Shown here piece after piece: positions 34,047 to 43,005 of a DNA stretch of 64,000 nucleotides (the first letter of the stretch is position 1; every line of letters begins with the position of its first letter). Under the pieces are notes generated by a model. It did not search any database and was not told where the DNA came from. It saw nothing but the letters and a program-made list of their open reading frames with translations. A program made the position numbers and the translations under genes. The stretch covers positions 2,852,001-2,916,000 of the forward strand of contig NZ_CP040330.1 of NCBI RefSeq assembly GCF_005576615.1. Reading direction: 5' to 3'. This DNA comes from Natrinema versiforme. Lineage in GTDB: Archaea > Halobacteriota > Halobacteria > Halobacteriales > Natrialbaceae.

Positions 34047-35375
34047 ATGACAACTGGACCACTCACGGCGGCGGAATCCGACGGCATCGATCGACGAACG
34101 CTACTGAAAACAGTCGGCGGTTCGGCGCTTGCGGTCGCACTGGCCGGCTGTACGGAACTGCTCGAGGACGGGGAGGACTCGCTCGCGGACGCGGACGTTC
34201 CGGACGAACCGATCGAGTCGGGGCTCCAGACGTTCACCGAGGGCGCGCCGTCGGTACTCGGCGTACAGGCCCAGTACGGTGCCGAAACGGCGGTCCGGCG
34301 AATCAACGAGAACGACGGGATCGCCGGCCGGGAGATGAACCTCGACGTCGTCGAGGAGGGCGGCGCGTACCTCACCAACTACCAGCAGTTCGTCGACGAG
34401 GGCAAAGACGTCACGTTCGGCCCGATCTCGAGCAGCGGACACGCGGAGATGGTCCCCGAGATAGAGGCACAGGAGGTCATCAACGTCTCCACGGACGGGA
34501 CGGTGACGACGCTCTACGAGGAGGACTTCCCGGACGTGACCTACTCGTTCCGGTTTCAGAACCACGACGTGATGGAGGCGCTCGCGGCCGTCATGCAAGC
34601 GGTCGAAGTCCTCGGTTCGGACTCGATCGACACGTACGCCGGAATCAACCCCAACTACGCGTTCGGTCAGGACGAGATGGACCTGTTCTCGCGGGGGATC
34701 GAAGCGCTCACCGGCGCGGAAGAAGTGTACAGCGGCTTCCCGGATCTGGGTACCGGCGACATGTCCACCCACATCACCGAGGTCAACGGGGAGGCCCCCG
34801 ACATCGTCTTCTCGAGTTGCTGGGGCGGCGACGCGACGCTGTTGCTCGAGCAGGGCCACGCCAACGGCATGTTCGACGCCGTCGACCTGCTGGTCGGGCC
34901 GGTTCTCTACGGCTCGGCGAACGACCTGAGCGAGGACCTCGTCGACGGACCGATTTATTCCGGATCGCGCAACTTCTACTGGGGGGAGCCGTCGACCGAC
35001 CGGTGGAGCCCGGCCGCGGACCTCGTCTCCGAGGTAGAAGACGAGTACGGCGTCGTTCCGACGGCCCACTTCATGAGCGGCTACGGCGCGGTGACGGCGT
35101 GGGCCACGGCCGCGGAGAAGGCCGTCCGTCTCCTCGGCCGCTGGCCGGAACAGGAGGAACTCGCGACGGTCCTCGAGAATCACGGCTTCTTCACGCCGGC
35201 GGGCTACCACACCATCGGCGTGGACCATCAGGGGTACTCCAACGCGCACTTCGGCGAACTGACGTGGTCGTCCGACCACGACGCCGCGGCGCTCGCGGAC
35301 GTGAACGTCTTCGCCGCGAAGAACGTGTCGCCGCCGCCGGGCGAGACCTCCGCCGACTGGATCGGGAGCTGGTGA
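34047..35375 (+). CDS. Liv/urea-type ABC transporter substrate-binding lipoprotein
   Basis: A 442-residue exported solute-binding protein. The Tat signal (IDRRTLLKTVGGSALAVALAGC) ends in a lipobox. The mature part is a Peripla_BP_6-type two-lobe protein with INENDGIAGREMNLDV, a hinge-crossing ligand segment FGPISSSGHAEM, and GMFDAVDLLVG. This is the Leu/Ile/Val and short-chain-amide family, so the ligand need not be an amino acid. It is the first gene of a four-gene operon encoding the full importer. TATA and a shared 14-bp motif lie upstream. Confidence 0.87.
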   Translation: MTTGPLTAAESDGIDRRTLLKTVGGSALAVALAGCTELLEDGEDSLADADVPDEPIESGLQTFTEGAPSVLGVQAQYGAETAVRRINENDGIAGREMNLDVVEEGGAYLTNYQQFVDEGKDVTFGPISSSGHAEMVPEIEAQEVINVSTDGTVTTLYEEDFPDVTYSFRFQNHDVMEALAAVMQAVEVLGSDSIDTYAGINPNYAFGQDEMDLFSRGIEALTGAEEVYSGFPDLGTGDMSTHITEVNGEAPDIVFSSCWGGDATLLLEQGHANGMFDAVDLLVGPVLYGSANDLSEDLVDGPIYSGSRNFYWGEPSTDRWSPAADLVSEVEDEYGVVPTAHFMSGYGAVTAWATAAEKAVRLLGRWPEQEELATVLENHGFFTPAGYHTIGVDHQGYSNAHFGELTWSSDHDAAALADVNVFAAKNVSPPPGETSADWIGSW

Positions 35376-35402
35376 CGCCGTGCGAGACGGGACTCAATAA
35401 CT

Positions 35403-36323
35403 ATGCTCGAACACGTACTCAACGGGTTCTATTACGGCTCGATCCTGTTCATGATCGCGTCGGGGATGACGATCATCTTCGGCGTGCTCGGGATCCTCAA
35501 CCTCGCGCACGGGGAACTGTACGCGCTGGGGGCGTTCTGTGCCTTCAGCATCGTCGGCTTCCTCGCCGGGCAGGTCGCCGCCCCGACCGGACCCGCGACG
35601 GCGATCGTCTTCGGACTGGTCGTCCTCGCCGGGTCGCTCGCGGCCGCGGCCGTGTTACTGCCGGTCGGCGGCGCGCTCGAGGCGACGTTCATCAGGCCGA
35701 TCTACGACCGGGACGAGGTCTACCAGCTCCTGTTAACCTACGGGCTACTGCTGGTCCTCACCGACGTGATGAAGTTCGTCTGGGGCCCCTCGCCGGTCGA
35801 CGTGGGCGTCTTCAGCGCCGTCAACGAGATCCCGACGACGGAGTTGGTCGGGTTCGGCTACCCGTCGTACAACGTCCTCGTCATCCTGATCGGCGTCGCG
35901 GTGTTCGCCTGGCTCGCCTGGTTCTTCGATCGGACGAAGACCGGCCGCATCGTGCGGGCGACCGCGATCAATCGGGAGATGTCGACGGCGATCGGCGTCA
36001 GCACGGACCGCATGTTCACGCTCGTGTTCGCCATCGGCGCGTTCTTCGCCGGCTTCGGCGGCGCGATGGTCAGTATCGGCCCGAGCAGCGCCTCCCTCGG
36101 GATGGGGCTCAGCTGGCTGGTGCTCTCGTTCGTCGTGATCGTCATCGGCGGGCTCGGGAGTCTGAAAGGCGCGTTCGTCGGTGCGCTCTTGGTCGGCGTC
36201 TCGAGCCGCGTCGTGACGCCGTACTACCCGCAACTCGAGCTGGCCGTGCCGTTCCTCCTGATGGTACTCGTCTTGCTCGTCAGGCCCGAGGGCCTCTACG
36301 GAACGTGGGGTGAGATCCAATGA
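35403..36323 (+). CDS. livH: LivH-type ABC permease
   Basis: A 306-residue membrane permease of the branched-chain transporter class, with about eight hydrophobic segments. It begins MLEHVLNGFYYGSILFMIASGMTIIFGVLGILNLAHGE, the LivH hallmark, and has the cytoplasmic coupling loop near RATAINREMSTAIGVSTDRMF, followed by GGLGSLKGAFVGALLVG. It pairs with the LivM-type permease whose start codon overlaps its stop (ATGA, 36320-36323). Confidence 0.92.
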   Translation: MLEHVLNGFYYGSILFMIASGMTIIFGVLGILNLAHGELYALGAFCAFSIVGFLAGQVAAPTGPATAIVFGLVVLAGSLAAAAVLLPVGGALEATFIRPIYDRDEVYQLLLTYGLLLVLTDVMKFVWGPSPVDVGVFSAVNEIPTTELVGFGYPSYNVLVILIGVAVFAWLAWFFDRTKTGRIVRATAINREMSTAIGVSTDRMFTLVFAIGAFFAGFGGAMVSIGPSSASLGMGLSWLVLSFVVIVIGGLGSLKGAFVGALLVGVSSRVVTPYYPQLELAVPFLLMVLVLLVRPEGLYGTWGEIQ

Positions 36324-37462
36324 GTCGCTTCCTCGTCGAACGGGACGACGAGACCCGCGTGCGACTCTCGGAGGGCATGGAACTGACGAAAGGGCAGTCA
36401 GTCCTCGCGGTCCTCGGCCTCGCGGTCCTCTTTGCGGTCCCCGATATCACGCGACTGACCAGCCTCTCGTTTCAGGCGGTCCACCGCGGGATCCTCTTCG
36501 GTCTCGCGGCGGTCGGCCTGAACCTGCTGTTGCGCCACACCGAACTCGTCTCGTTCGGCCACGCGGCGTTCTTCGGCGTCGGGGCCTACGGCGCCGCCGT
36601 CTTGGCGTCGCACTTCGACGTCTCGAGCGGCCTCCTGTTGCTGTTCGGGGGCGTCCTCGCGTCGACGGTGACTGCGGTGCTGATCGGATACTTCGTCGCC
36701 GGCTACCTCGATATCTACTTCGCGCTGCTGACGCTCGCGTTCAACCAGGTCCTGTACGCGTTCGTCCTGCAGAGCGGCTACTTCAACTACAGCGACGGGC
36801 TCAGCGTCCGTCCCGACGGGCTGAATCCGCCGACGCTGTTCGGCCTCCAGTGGTCGTCAGCGGGGTACGACCTGATCCTGTACTACTTCACGGTCGTCGT
36901 CCTCGTCGTCTCGCTGCTGGCGATGTGGAAGCTCGTCAATTCGCCGTTCGGCCGGGCGCTCGACGCGATCGGACAGGACCGAACGCGGGCCAGATTCGTC
37001 GGGATCCCCGTCGAGAAGTACGTGTGGATCGCGTTCGCGATCTCGGGCGTCTACGGCGGACTCGCCGGCGGCCTGTTCGCGCTCCTGCAGTTACACGTGA
37101 GCCCGGATCCGACCCTCTACGCGTTCGTGTCCGGCGAGATCCTGTTCATGGCGATCCTCGGCGGGTTCGGCACGCTCGTCGGCCCGGTGGTCGGCGGCGT
37201 CGTCCTCGTCTATCTGCTGATCCAAGCGCCGTTCTACGTGGAGTACTACAACGCTCTGACCGGACTGGTGCTGATCGCGGTCGTCCTCTTCCTGCCGGAG
37301 GGAATCCTGGGATCGATCCCGAAGATCGGCACCGGGCTGGCGCGACGACGGCGTGATCCCGGCCTGCTCCGCGAGGACCTCACGACGCTCGGCTCGTCGC
37401 TCCGTCGCGGCGCGAATCGGGCCGTAACCACCGTTCGAATCATCGTTTTCGGAGTAAACTGA
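36320..37462 (+). CDS. livM: LivM-type ABC permease
   Basis: A 380-residue permease with about nine hydrophobic segments. LivM landmarks include GLNLLLRHTELVSFGHAAFFGVGAYGAAVL, LDIYFALLTLAFNQVLYAFV, FGRALDAIGQDRTRARFVGIPVEKY (the coupling helix) and ILGGFGTLVGPVVGGVVL. It overlaps the livH-type gene by 4 bp and is followed 1 bp later by the ATPase gene, so the operon is tightly coupled. Confidence 0.92.
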   Translation: MSRFLVERDDETRVRLSEGMELTKGQSVLAVLGLAVLFAVPDITRLTSLSFQAVHRGILFGLAAVGLNLLLRHTELVSFGHAAFFGVGAYGAAVLASHFDVSSGLLLLFGGVLASTVTAVLIGYFVAGYLDIYFALLTLAFNQVLYAFVLQSGYFNYSDGLSVRPDGLNPPTLFGLQWSSAGYDLILYYFTVVVLVVSLLAMWKLVNSPFGRALDAIGQDRTRARFVGIPVEKYVWIAFAISGVYGGLAGGLFALLQLHVSPDPTLYAFVSGEILFMAILGGFGTLVGPVVGGVVLVYLLIQAPFYVEYYNALTGLVLIAVVLFLPEGILGSIPKIGTGLARRRRDPGLLREDLTTLGSSLRRGANRAVTTVRIIVFGVN

Positions 37463-37463
37463 G

Positions 37464-38237
37464 ATGCTCGAAGCACGAGACCTACGCAAGGAGTTCGGAG
37501 AACTGCGCGCCACGGACGACGTCTCGCTGGAGTTCGGGAAGACCGACGGCGAGATGGTGTTCATCGTCGGCCCCAACGGGGCCGGCAAGACGACGCTGAT
37601 CAACCTGTTGACCGGGCTCCTCGAGCCCGATCGAGGTTCGGTCGTCGTCCACGGCGAAGAGAACGGCGCTTCCGTCGAAGACGACATCACCGAGATGCCG
37701 CCCGAGGACCGGGTCAAACAGGGCCTCGTCAGGAGCTTCCAGATCGTCCACGTCTTCGAGGAGATGACCGTCCGCGAGAACCTCCGCGTCGCGGTCCTCT
37801 CGCGCCACGGCAAGACACTGAGCATGCGATCCGTCGACGACGGCCACGAGGAGGTCGAGTCCGAAATCGACGGGCACCTCGAGCGGTTCCGTCTGACCGA
37901 CGTTCAGCACGAAGTGGCCGAGACGCTACCCCACGGGGACCGCAAACTGCTGGACGTGGCGATGTCGTTCGGGCTCGACCCGACCTACCTGCTGCTCGAC
38001 GAGCCGACCGCCGGCGTCGCGACCCGCGAGAAGGAGTACGTCATCGAGACCATCGTCGAGGCCGGCGAGGCCGACGACGTCACCACGGTGACGATCGAAC
38101 ACGACATGGACCTCGTCAAGGAGTACGCCGACCGCCTCGTGGTCCTCCACGAGGGGCGGGTCTTCCGGGAGGGCGATCCCTCCCTGCTCGAGACCGACTC
38201 GGAACTCCGGCGGGTCCTGTTGGGGGTGGACGAATGA
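37464..38237 (+). CDS. livG: LivG-type ABC ATPase
   Basis: A 257-residue ATPase subunit. Walker A is GPNGAGKTTLINLLTGL near 37-53. The LivG-type signature is the non-canonical LPHGDRKLLDVAMSF rather than LSGGQ, then Walker B TYLLLDEPTAGVA, and a switch histidine in VTIEHDMDLVKEYADRL. The long Q-loop region VRSFQIVHVFEEMTVRENL matches LivG. It overlaps the LivF-type gene by 4 bp (38234-38237). Confidence 0.93.
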   Translation: MLEARDLRKEFGELRATDDVSLEFGKTDGEMVFIVGPNGAGKTTLINLLTGLLEPDRGSVVVHGEENGASVEDDITEMPPEDRVKQGLVRSFQIVHVFEEMTVRENLRVAVLSRHGKTLSMRSVDDGHEEVESEIDGHLERFRLTDVQHEVAETLPHGDRKLLDVAMSFGLDPTYLLLDEPTAGVATREKEYVIETIVEAGEADDVTTVTIEHDMDLVKEYADRLVVLHEGRVFREGDPSLLETDSELRRVLLGVDE

Positions 38238-39010
38238 GCACGCTCGGCCCCGGTTCGGGTTCCGACGCCGGACCCGGTGGCTCCGACCCGCTGCTCGAGG
38301 TCTCGAACCTCACGTCGACCGTCGAGGGGTTCGAGGTCACTCACGGCATCGACCTCGAAGTCAACGAGGGCGAAGCCGTCGCGCTCGTCGGCCGCAACGG
38401 TGCCGGAAAAACGTCGACGTTCCGGTCGATCATGGGCCTGACGCCGGTCGCGAGCGGGTCGATCCGACTGCGCGGCGAGGAGCTACTCGACATGCGGCCC
38501 GAGCTGATTCCCAAGCGGGGGATCGGCTACCAGCCGGAGAACCGCGACCTCTTTACCGGGATGACTGTCGAGGAGAACTTCCGGCTCCCGATCTGGACCG
38601 CCGGGACGGCTCGCGGAATCGAGGACGAGGACGCCGTCGTCGAGGATGTCTTCGACCTCTTCGCGGAACTCGAGGAGCGGCGCGACGCCGAAGTGCAGAA
38701 CCTCAGCGGCGGGCAGGGGAAGATGACCGCGATCGGCCGAGCGCTCGCGCTCCGGCCGGACCTGCTCATCCTCGACGAACCGCTCGAGGGGTTGGCGCCG
38801 GTCGTCGTCGAGAACGTCAAGTCCCACATCCGCGAGATCATCGATCGGGACATCTCGGTGTTGATCGCCGAGTCGAATGCGAGCCACGTCCCCGAGATCG
38901 TCGACCGGATGTACGTGATCGAACGCGGCGAGATCGTCGATAGCGGCGACCCCGAGGCCCTCTCTTCCGACGAGGAGATCCAGCTGTTGATGCAGGGCGG
39001 CGGCGAGTGA
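38234..39010 (+). CDS. livF: LivF-type ABC ATPase
   Basis: A 258-residue ATPase subunit. Walker A is GRNGAGKTSTFRSIMGL near 53-69, the signature is NLSGGQGKMTAIGRALALRP, and Walker B is LLILDEPLEGLAPVVVEN, the LivF style (ending in GLAP). The first 20 residues are Gly/Ser/Pro-rich and probably disordered. It is the last gene of the importer operon, converging with the Bat-type regulator. Confidence 0.93.
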   Translation: MSTLGPGSGSDAGPGGSDPLLEVSNLTSTVEGFEVTHGIDLEVNEGEAVALVGRNGAGKTSTFRSIMGLTPVASGSIRLRGEELLDMRPELIPKRGIGYQPENRDLFTGMTVEENFRLPIWTAGTARGIEDEDAVVEDVFDLFAELEERRDAEVQNLSGGQGKMTAIGRALALRPDLLILDEPLEGLAPVVVENVKSHIREIIDRDISVLIAESNASHVPEIVDRMYVIERGEIVDSGDPEALSSDEEIQLLMQGGGE

Positions 39011-39129
39011 TCAGCGTCGCTGCGCCGATTTTCCGTGCTGTCGGTCGCGTTCCTCTTACCGGCGTTTTCGACAGCAGGTGAGGCGACGTACGATCGGACG
39101 CGGCGAGTCGAGACGGTTTCGTCTCTCGC

Positions 39130-39843
39130 TCAGAACTGGTCGTCGTTCATCCGCTCGAGCACGCCCAGCGCCGACTGGAGCACTTTGCGCTCGCTCCGGC
39201 GCAAGTTCATCGAGACGGCCGTCTTCGAGATATCGAAGTGATCCGCGAGGTCGTCGAGCGTCGTCCCGCGGGGCGTCTCGTAGTAACCGTGCCGGAACGC
39301 GACTGCGAACGTTTCGCGTTCGGTCTCGGTCAGCGATCGACAGCCGTCGAGCAGTTCCATCGCGCTCTCGGCGTTCTCCAAGAGATCGAACAGCCTCGAC
39401 GGGCCGAACTGGTCGCGGTCCTCGACGCTGAATTCGTTGTGACGCTCGAGTTCCGCGAGGGTCCGATCCTCGTCTTCGTCGGCGTCGAAACCGATGTGCC
39501 ACCGTTCCCGGCCGTTCTCGATCTGAAACGGGCCGGTGATGTAGCCCCCGTTCCGTTGGATCGTCTGCATGGCGTTGGTCACCTCGATTTTCGTGCCGAT
39601 TTCGGCGACGGTGTCGCGCTTGGAGAGGAGATAACAGTCCGTCATGTTCGAGTGGGTTCGGAGCGCTCGAAGCCCGTCCTCGAGCGTTTCCCTCGAGTCC
39701 CCCTCGGCGATGAGTCGCGTCTCGAGTTGTTCAGCGTCGGTGTCGAGTTGCCACTGAACGGCCGAGAACGCGATGTCGACGTCGTCCGTCGTGTCGATGA
39801 ACGGACAATCGTACTGCCGCATATCGATATCGAGGTCGATCAT
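39130..39843 (-). CDS. Bat-type HTH-10 transcriptional regulator
   Basis: A 237-residue regulator of the bacterioopsin-activator group. The C-terminal HTH_10 is explicit: TETERETFAVAFRHGYYETPRGTTLDDLADHFDISKTAVSMNLRRSERKV (in pieces), about residues 170-220. The N-terminal 165 residues are a ligand- or signal-binding domain of a type often found upstream of HTH_10, with no PAS or GAF signature I am sure of. It lies convergent to the Liv operon and divergent from the SDR gene, so it is the likely local regulator. ATG at 39843 is preferred over 39867. Confidence 0.85.
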   Translation of the reverse strand: MIDLDIDMRQYDCPFIDTTDDVDIAFSAVQWQLDTDAEQLETRLIAEGDSRETLEDGLRALRTHSNMTDCYLLSKRDTVAEIGTKIEVTNAMQTIQRNGGYITGPFQIENGRERWHIGFDADEDEDRTLAELERHNEFSVEDRDQFGPSRLFDLLENAESAMELLDGCRSLTETERETFAVAFRHGYYETPRGTTLDDLADHFDISKTAVSMNLRRSERKVLQSALGVLERMNDDQF

Positions 39844-39876
39844 CGCTAGGAAGAGAATGACTGACATACAAGGTCT

Positions 39877-39958
39877 TAATAGTTGCTATTATTTACACAC
39901 TATCCCCTTACCGTCGGAACTGGCGCATAGTTATGGACTTTAACAGACGATAATAGTT
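39877..39958. promoter_or_regulatory. Repeated TAATAGTT half-sites and inverted repeat in the divergent region
   Basis: TAATAG-TTG-CTATTA, a 6-bp inverted repeat, spans 39877-39891, just upstream of the regulator and overlapping its probable TATA box. The octamer TAATAGTT recurs at 39951-39958. The layout suits autoregulation by the Bat-type protein, but binding is not shown. Confidence 0.4.
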
Positions 39959-40008
39959 CGATTAGCAACTCCGAAAACTACGCACCGTACGGTCGTCCGA
40001 TAGGTCGT

Positions 40009-40022
40009 CGTTGACATGTTAA
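40009..40022 (-). promoter_or_regulatory. Shared 14-bp motif upstream of the SDR gene
   Basis: Read on the minus strand the bases are TTAACATGTCAACG, matching the Liv-operon motif at 33966-33979 in 12 of 14 positions. It lies directly upstream of the TATA-like CTTTTAGG (40030-40037) and 46-59 bp before the SDR ATG. Confidence 0.5.
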
Positions 40023-40067
40023 TGCCGATCTTTTAGGGTGGTCCTCGATAACAATGAACTGTGTACA

Positions 40068-40925
40068 ATGACTCAAAATCAGGTCACGGCGCCCACCGTC
40101 TCCGCTGAAGAGATATACCGATTTCCCGACGAATCGTTCACCGAACGCAACGTCTGTCTCGTGACGGGCGGGGCCTCGGGCATCGGCCGGGCGACCGCGC
40201 TGGCCGCCGCCGGCAACGGCCTCACCGTCGCGGCCACGGACATCGACGAGGACGGCCTCGCGGGAACGATCGACCGCGGCGAGGACCTCGACCTTGAGGG
40301 GACCATCGAGTCAGTGCCCGGCGACCTCACGAGCGACGACGACCTCGAGCGGATCGTCGACGAGGCCGCGCAACTGGGCGATCTCAAATACCTCGCGAAC
40401 GTCGCGGGGATGCAACACATCGACCCCATCGACGAGTTTCCGATGGAGACCTACGACCTGATGCATCGGATCATGCTCCGGGCACCGCTGTACCTCTCGA
40501 AACTCTGTATTCCTCACTTCCGGAGGACCGACGACGGCGAGGGCTGCGTCGGCAACATGGCGTCGGTCCACGGTCACTACGTCACCAGCGACAAGGTCGC
40601 GTACAACGTCTCGAAGTTCGGCCTGCGCGGACTCACCCAATCGATCGCCGCCGAGGGCGAGGGGAAGATTCGGGCGTTCTCGCTCAGCACCGGGTACGTG
40701 AAGACGCCGCTGGTCACGGCCCAGTTAGAGGACACCGCCGAACAGCGCGGTATCTCGGTCGACGAGGTGATCGAGGACGTCATGCTCGGCCAGTCCCGCG
40801 TCAAAGAGATGATGGAACCGATCGATGTCGCGAACCTCTTCCTGCTCGGTTTCTCCGATCTGGGCCGCCACCTCGACGGCGGCGACCTGTTGTTTGATGG
40901 TGGCATGACCCTTACCTACGAGTAA
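40068..40925 (+). CDS. 3-Hydroxybutyrate-dehydrogenase-like SDR
   Basis: A 285-residue short-chain dehydrogenase. The NAD motif is VTGGASGIGRATALAA near 35-50. The catalytic set is Ser in GNMASVHGHYV and Tyr/Lys in VAYNVSKFGLRGL. The stretch GYVKTPLVTAQLEDTAEQRGISVDEV resembles D-3-hydroxybutyrate dehydrogenases, where this region closes over the substrate. It would oxidise 3-hydroxybutyrate to acetoacetate in the cytoplasm. The ATG at 40068 is chosen over 40038. The acyl-CoA synthetase gene starts 2 bp after its stop, suggesting they act in one pathway. Confidence 0.83.
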   Translation: MTQNQVTAPTVSAEEIYRFPDESFTERNVCLVTGGASGIGRATALAAAGNGLTVAATDIDEDGLAGTIDRGEDLDLEGTIESVPGDLTSDDDLERIVDEAAQLGDLKYLANVAGMQHIDPIDEFPMETYDLMHRIMLRAPLYLSKLCIPHFRRTDDGEGCVGNMASVHGHYVTSDKVAYNVSKFGLRGLTQSIAAEGEGKIRAFSLSTGYVKTPLVTAQLEDTAEQRGISVDEVIEDVMLGQSRVKEMMEPIDVANLFLLGFSDLGRHLDGGDLLFDGGMTLTYE

Positions 40926-40927
40926 CA

Positions 40928-42958
40928 ATGTCGAAAAACACCAGTCCCAGCCTCGAGGACATCGACGAAATCGCCCACGAGCCGAGCCGGGAATTCGTCG
41001 AGTCGACGAACGTCTTCGAGTTCATGCAGGCGTACGGAATCGACGACTACGAGGAACTGATCGAGCGGACGACGACCGAACTGGAGGGCGAACCCGAAAG
41101 CGGCGTCGACTGGTTCTGGGACGAATTGGTCGACTACCTCGGGATCGAGTTCTACGAAGCGTACGACGAAATTCGAGACGACGGCGAGGGACCGCAGTTC
41201 ACCGACTGGTACCCGGGCGGCGAACTGAACATCGCCCACAACGTCGTGGACCGCCACGCCGCGGTCGACGAGGAGCGCCGGAACACGGTCGCGACCATCT
41301 GGGAGGGCGAGGACGGCGAGGTTCGCGAGGTCACCTACCACGAACTCCACCGGCAGTCGAATCAGGTCGCGAACGCGCTCGCAGAGCGGGGCGTCGGCAC
41401 GGGCGACACCGTCGGTCTCTACATGCCGATGGTCCCGGAGGTCGTCTCGATCCTCTACGGCTGTTTCAAGGTCGGCGCGATCGCGGTCCCGATCTTCTCC
41501 GGGTTCGGGGTCGACGCGGCTGCGACCCGGATCGCGGACTCGGAGTGTTCCGTGCTCTTTACCGGCGACGGTTTCTACCGCCGCGGCGATCCGGTCTTCC
41601 TCAAGTCCGCGGCCGACGAGGCCATCGAGGAGGCGGGTCACGTCGAGCGGACGATCGTCTTCGATCGGCTCGGCTCGAGCAACAGGGGCAGCGAACACGA
41701 AATCCCGTGGACCGACGACCGAGACGAGTGGTGGGCCGACGCCATCGGGGGTCGGGACGACGAGTACGAGACGAAGTCCCTCGACTCGAGTCAGGAGTCG
41801 ATGCTGCTCTACTCCTCGGGGACGACGGGGAAGCCGAAGGGGATCGTCCACACCCACGCGGGCGTGCAGGTCCAGTGTCCCAAGGAGGTCTACTTCGGGA
41901 TGGATCTCAAGCCAGCGGATCGGTTCTTCTGGGTCTCCGATATCGGCTGGATGATGGGGCCGTGGAGCCTCATTGGAACGCATACGTTCGGCGGCACCGT
42001 CTTCATGTACGAGGGCGCGCCGGACTACCCCGAGCCGGACCGCTTCTGGGAGATGATCGACCGCCACGAGCTGACGCAGTTCGGTATCTCACCGACGGCG
42101 ATCCGGGCGCTGCGCAAGCACGGGGACGAGTGGCTCGAGGGCCACGACCTCTCCTCGCTCCGGATTTTAGGGTCGACGGGCGAGCCGTGGGATCCCGAAT
42201 CGTGGCACTGGTTCCACGAGCACGTCGGCGACGGCGAGTGCCCGATCATCAACATCTCCGGCGGGACCGAGATCTGTGGCTGCTTCCTGATGCCGATGCC
42301 GACCGAGCCGCTCAAGCCCTGCACGCTCGGTGGTCCCGGTCTCGGGATGGACATCGATATCGTCGACCGGGAGGGCGATTCGGTCACAGAGAACAACGAA
42401 CGCGGCTACCTCGTCGCGCGGGACTCCTGTCCGTCGATGACCAAGTCGCTGTGGTCGGGCGACGAACGGTACCTGAACGAGTACTGGTCGACCTTCGAGG
42501 ACCCGCTGCTGTGGGACCACGGCGACTGGGCCCAGAAGGACGATGACGGCTTCTGGTTCCTCCACGGCCGGGCCGACGACACCCTGAACGTGGCCGGCCG
42601 GAAAGTCGGTCCGGCCGAGGTCGAAGGGGCACTCATCGACCACGAAGTCGTCAATCAGGCCGCCGCCATCGGCGCGTCCGACGACACCACCGGCACCGCC
42701 GTCGTCGCCTACGTCGTCCTCGAGGACGATGTCGCGGAGTCCGACGACCTCCGGGCGGAACTCCGCGCGCAGGTCGGCGAGGAGTTAGGAAAACCGTTCC
42801 GCCCGCGCGAGGTGCTGTTCGTCGACGAGTTCCCCAAGACCCAGTCCGGCAAGATCATTCGGCGAGCCATTCAGGCGGCCTACACCGGCGAGGAGCTGGG
42901 CGACATGAGCAGTATCGAGAACCCCGAGGCGCTCGAGGACCTCGAAGACGCGAGATAG
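40928..42958 (+). CDS. Acyl-CoA synthetase (AMP-forming)
   Basis: A 676-residue adenylate-forming enzyme that activates a carboxylate with ATP and CoA. The P-loop is LLYSSGTTGKPKGIVHTHAG, the A5-type motif is NISGGTEICGCF, and the A8-A10 end has GRADDTLNVAGRKVGPAEVE and KTQSGKIIRR (the lysine often acetylated). An ACS-type N-terminal domain is present (WFWDELVDYLGIEFYEAYDEI). It lacks the Trp and other residues typical of dedicated acetyl-CoA synthetase, so a longer acyl or acetoacetate substrate is possible. It is the second gene of an SDR-led operon. Confidence 0.87.
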   Translation: MSKNTSPSLEDIDEIAHEPSREFVESTNVFEFMQAYGIDDYEELIERTTTELEGEPESGVDWFWDELVDYLGIEFYEAYDEIRDDGEGPQFTDWYPGGELNIAHNVVDRHAAVDEERRNTVATIWEGEDGEVREVTYHELHRQSNQVANALAERGVGTGDTVGLYMPMVPEVVSILYGCFKVGAIAVPIFSGFGVDAAATRIADSECSVLFTGDGFYRRGDPVFLKSAADEAIEEAGHVERTIVFDRLGSSNRGSEHEIPWTDDRDEWWADAIGGRDDEYETKSLDSSQESMLLYSSGTTGKPKGIVHTHAGVQVQCPKEVYFGMDLKPADRFFWVSDIGWMMGPWSLIGTHTFGGTVFMYEGAPDYPEPDRFWEMIDRHELTQFGISPTAIRALRKHGDEWLEGHDLSSLRILGSTGEPWDPESWHWFHEHVGDGECPIINISGGTEICGCFLMPMPTEPLKPCTLGGPGLGMDIDIVDREGDSVTENNERGYLVARDSCPSMTKSLWSGDERYLNEYWSTFEDPLLWDHGDWAQKDDDGFWFLHGRADDTLNVAGRKVGPAEVEGALIDHEVVNQAAAIGASDDTTGTAVVAYVVLEDDVAESDDLRAELRAQVGEELGKPFRPREVLFVDEFPKTQSGKIIRRAIQAAYTGEELGDMSSIENPEALEDLEDAR

Positions 42959-43005
42959 GCGGGAACGCGGCGGTCAGTCGTGGGAGCGCCGGCGTTGGAC
43001 CCGGT

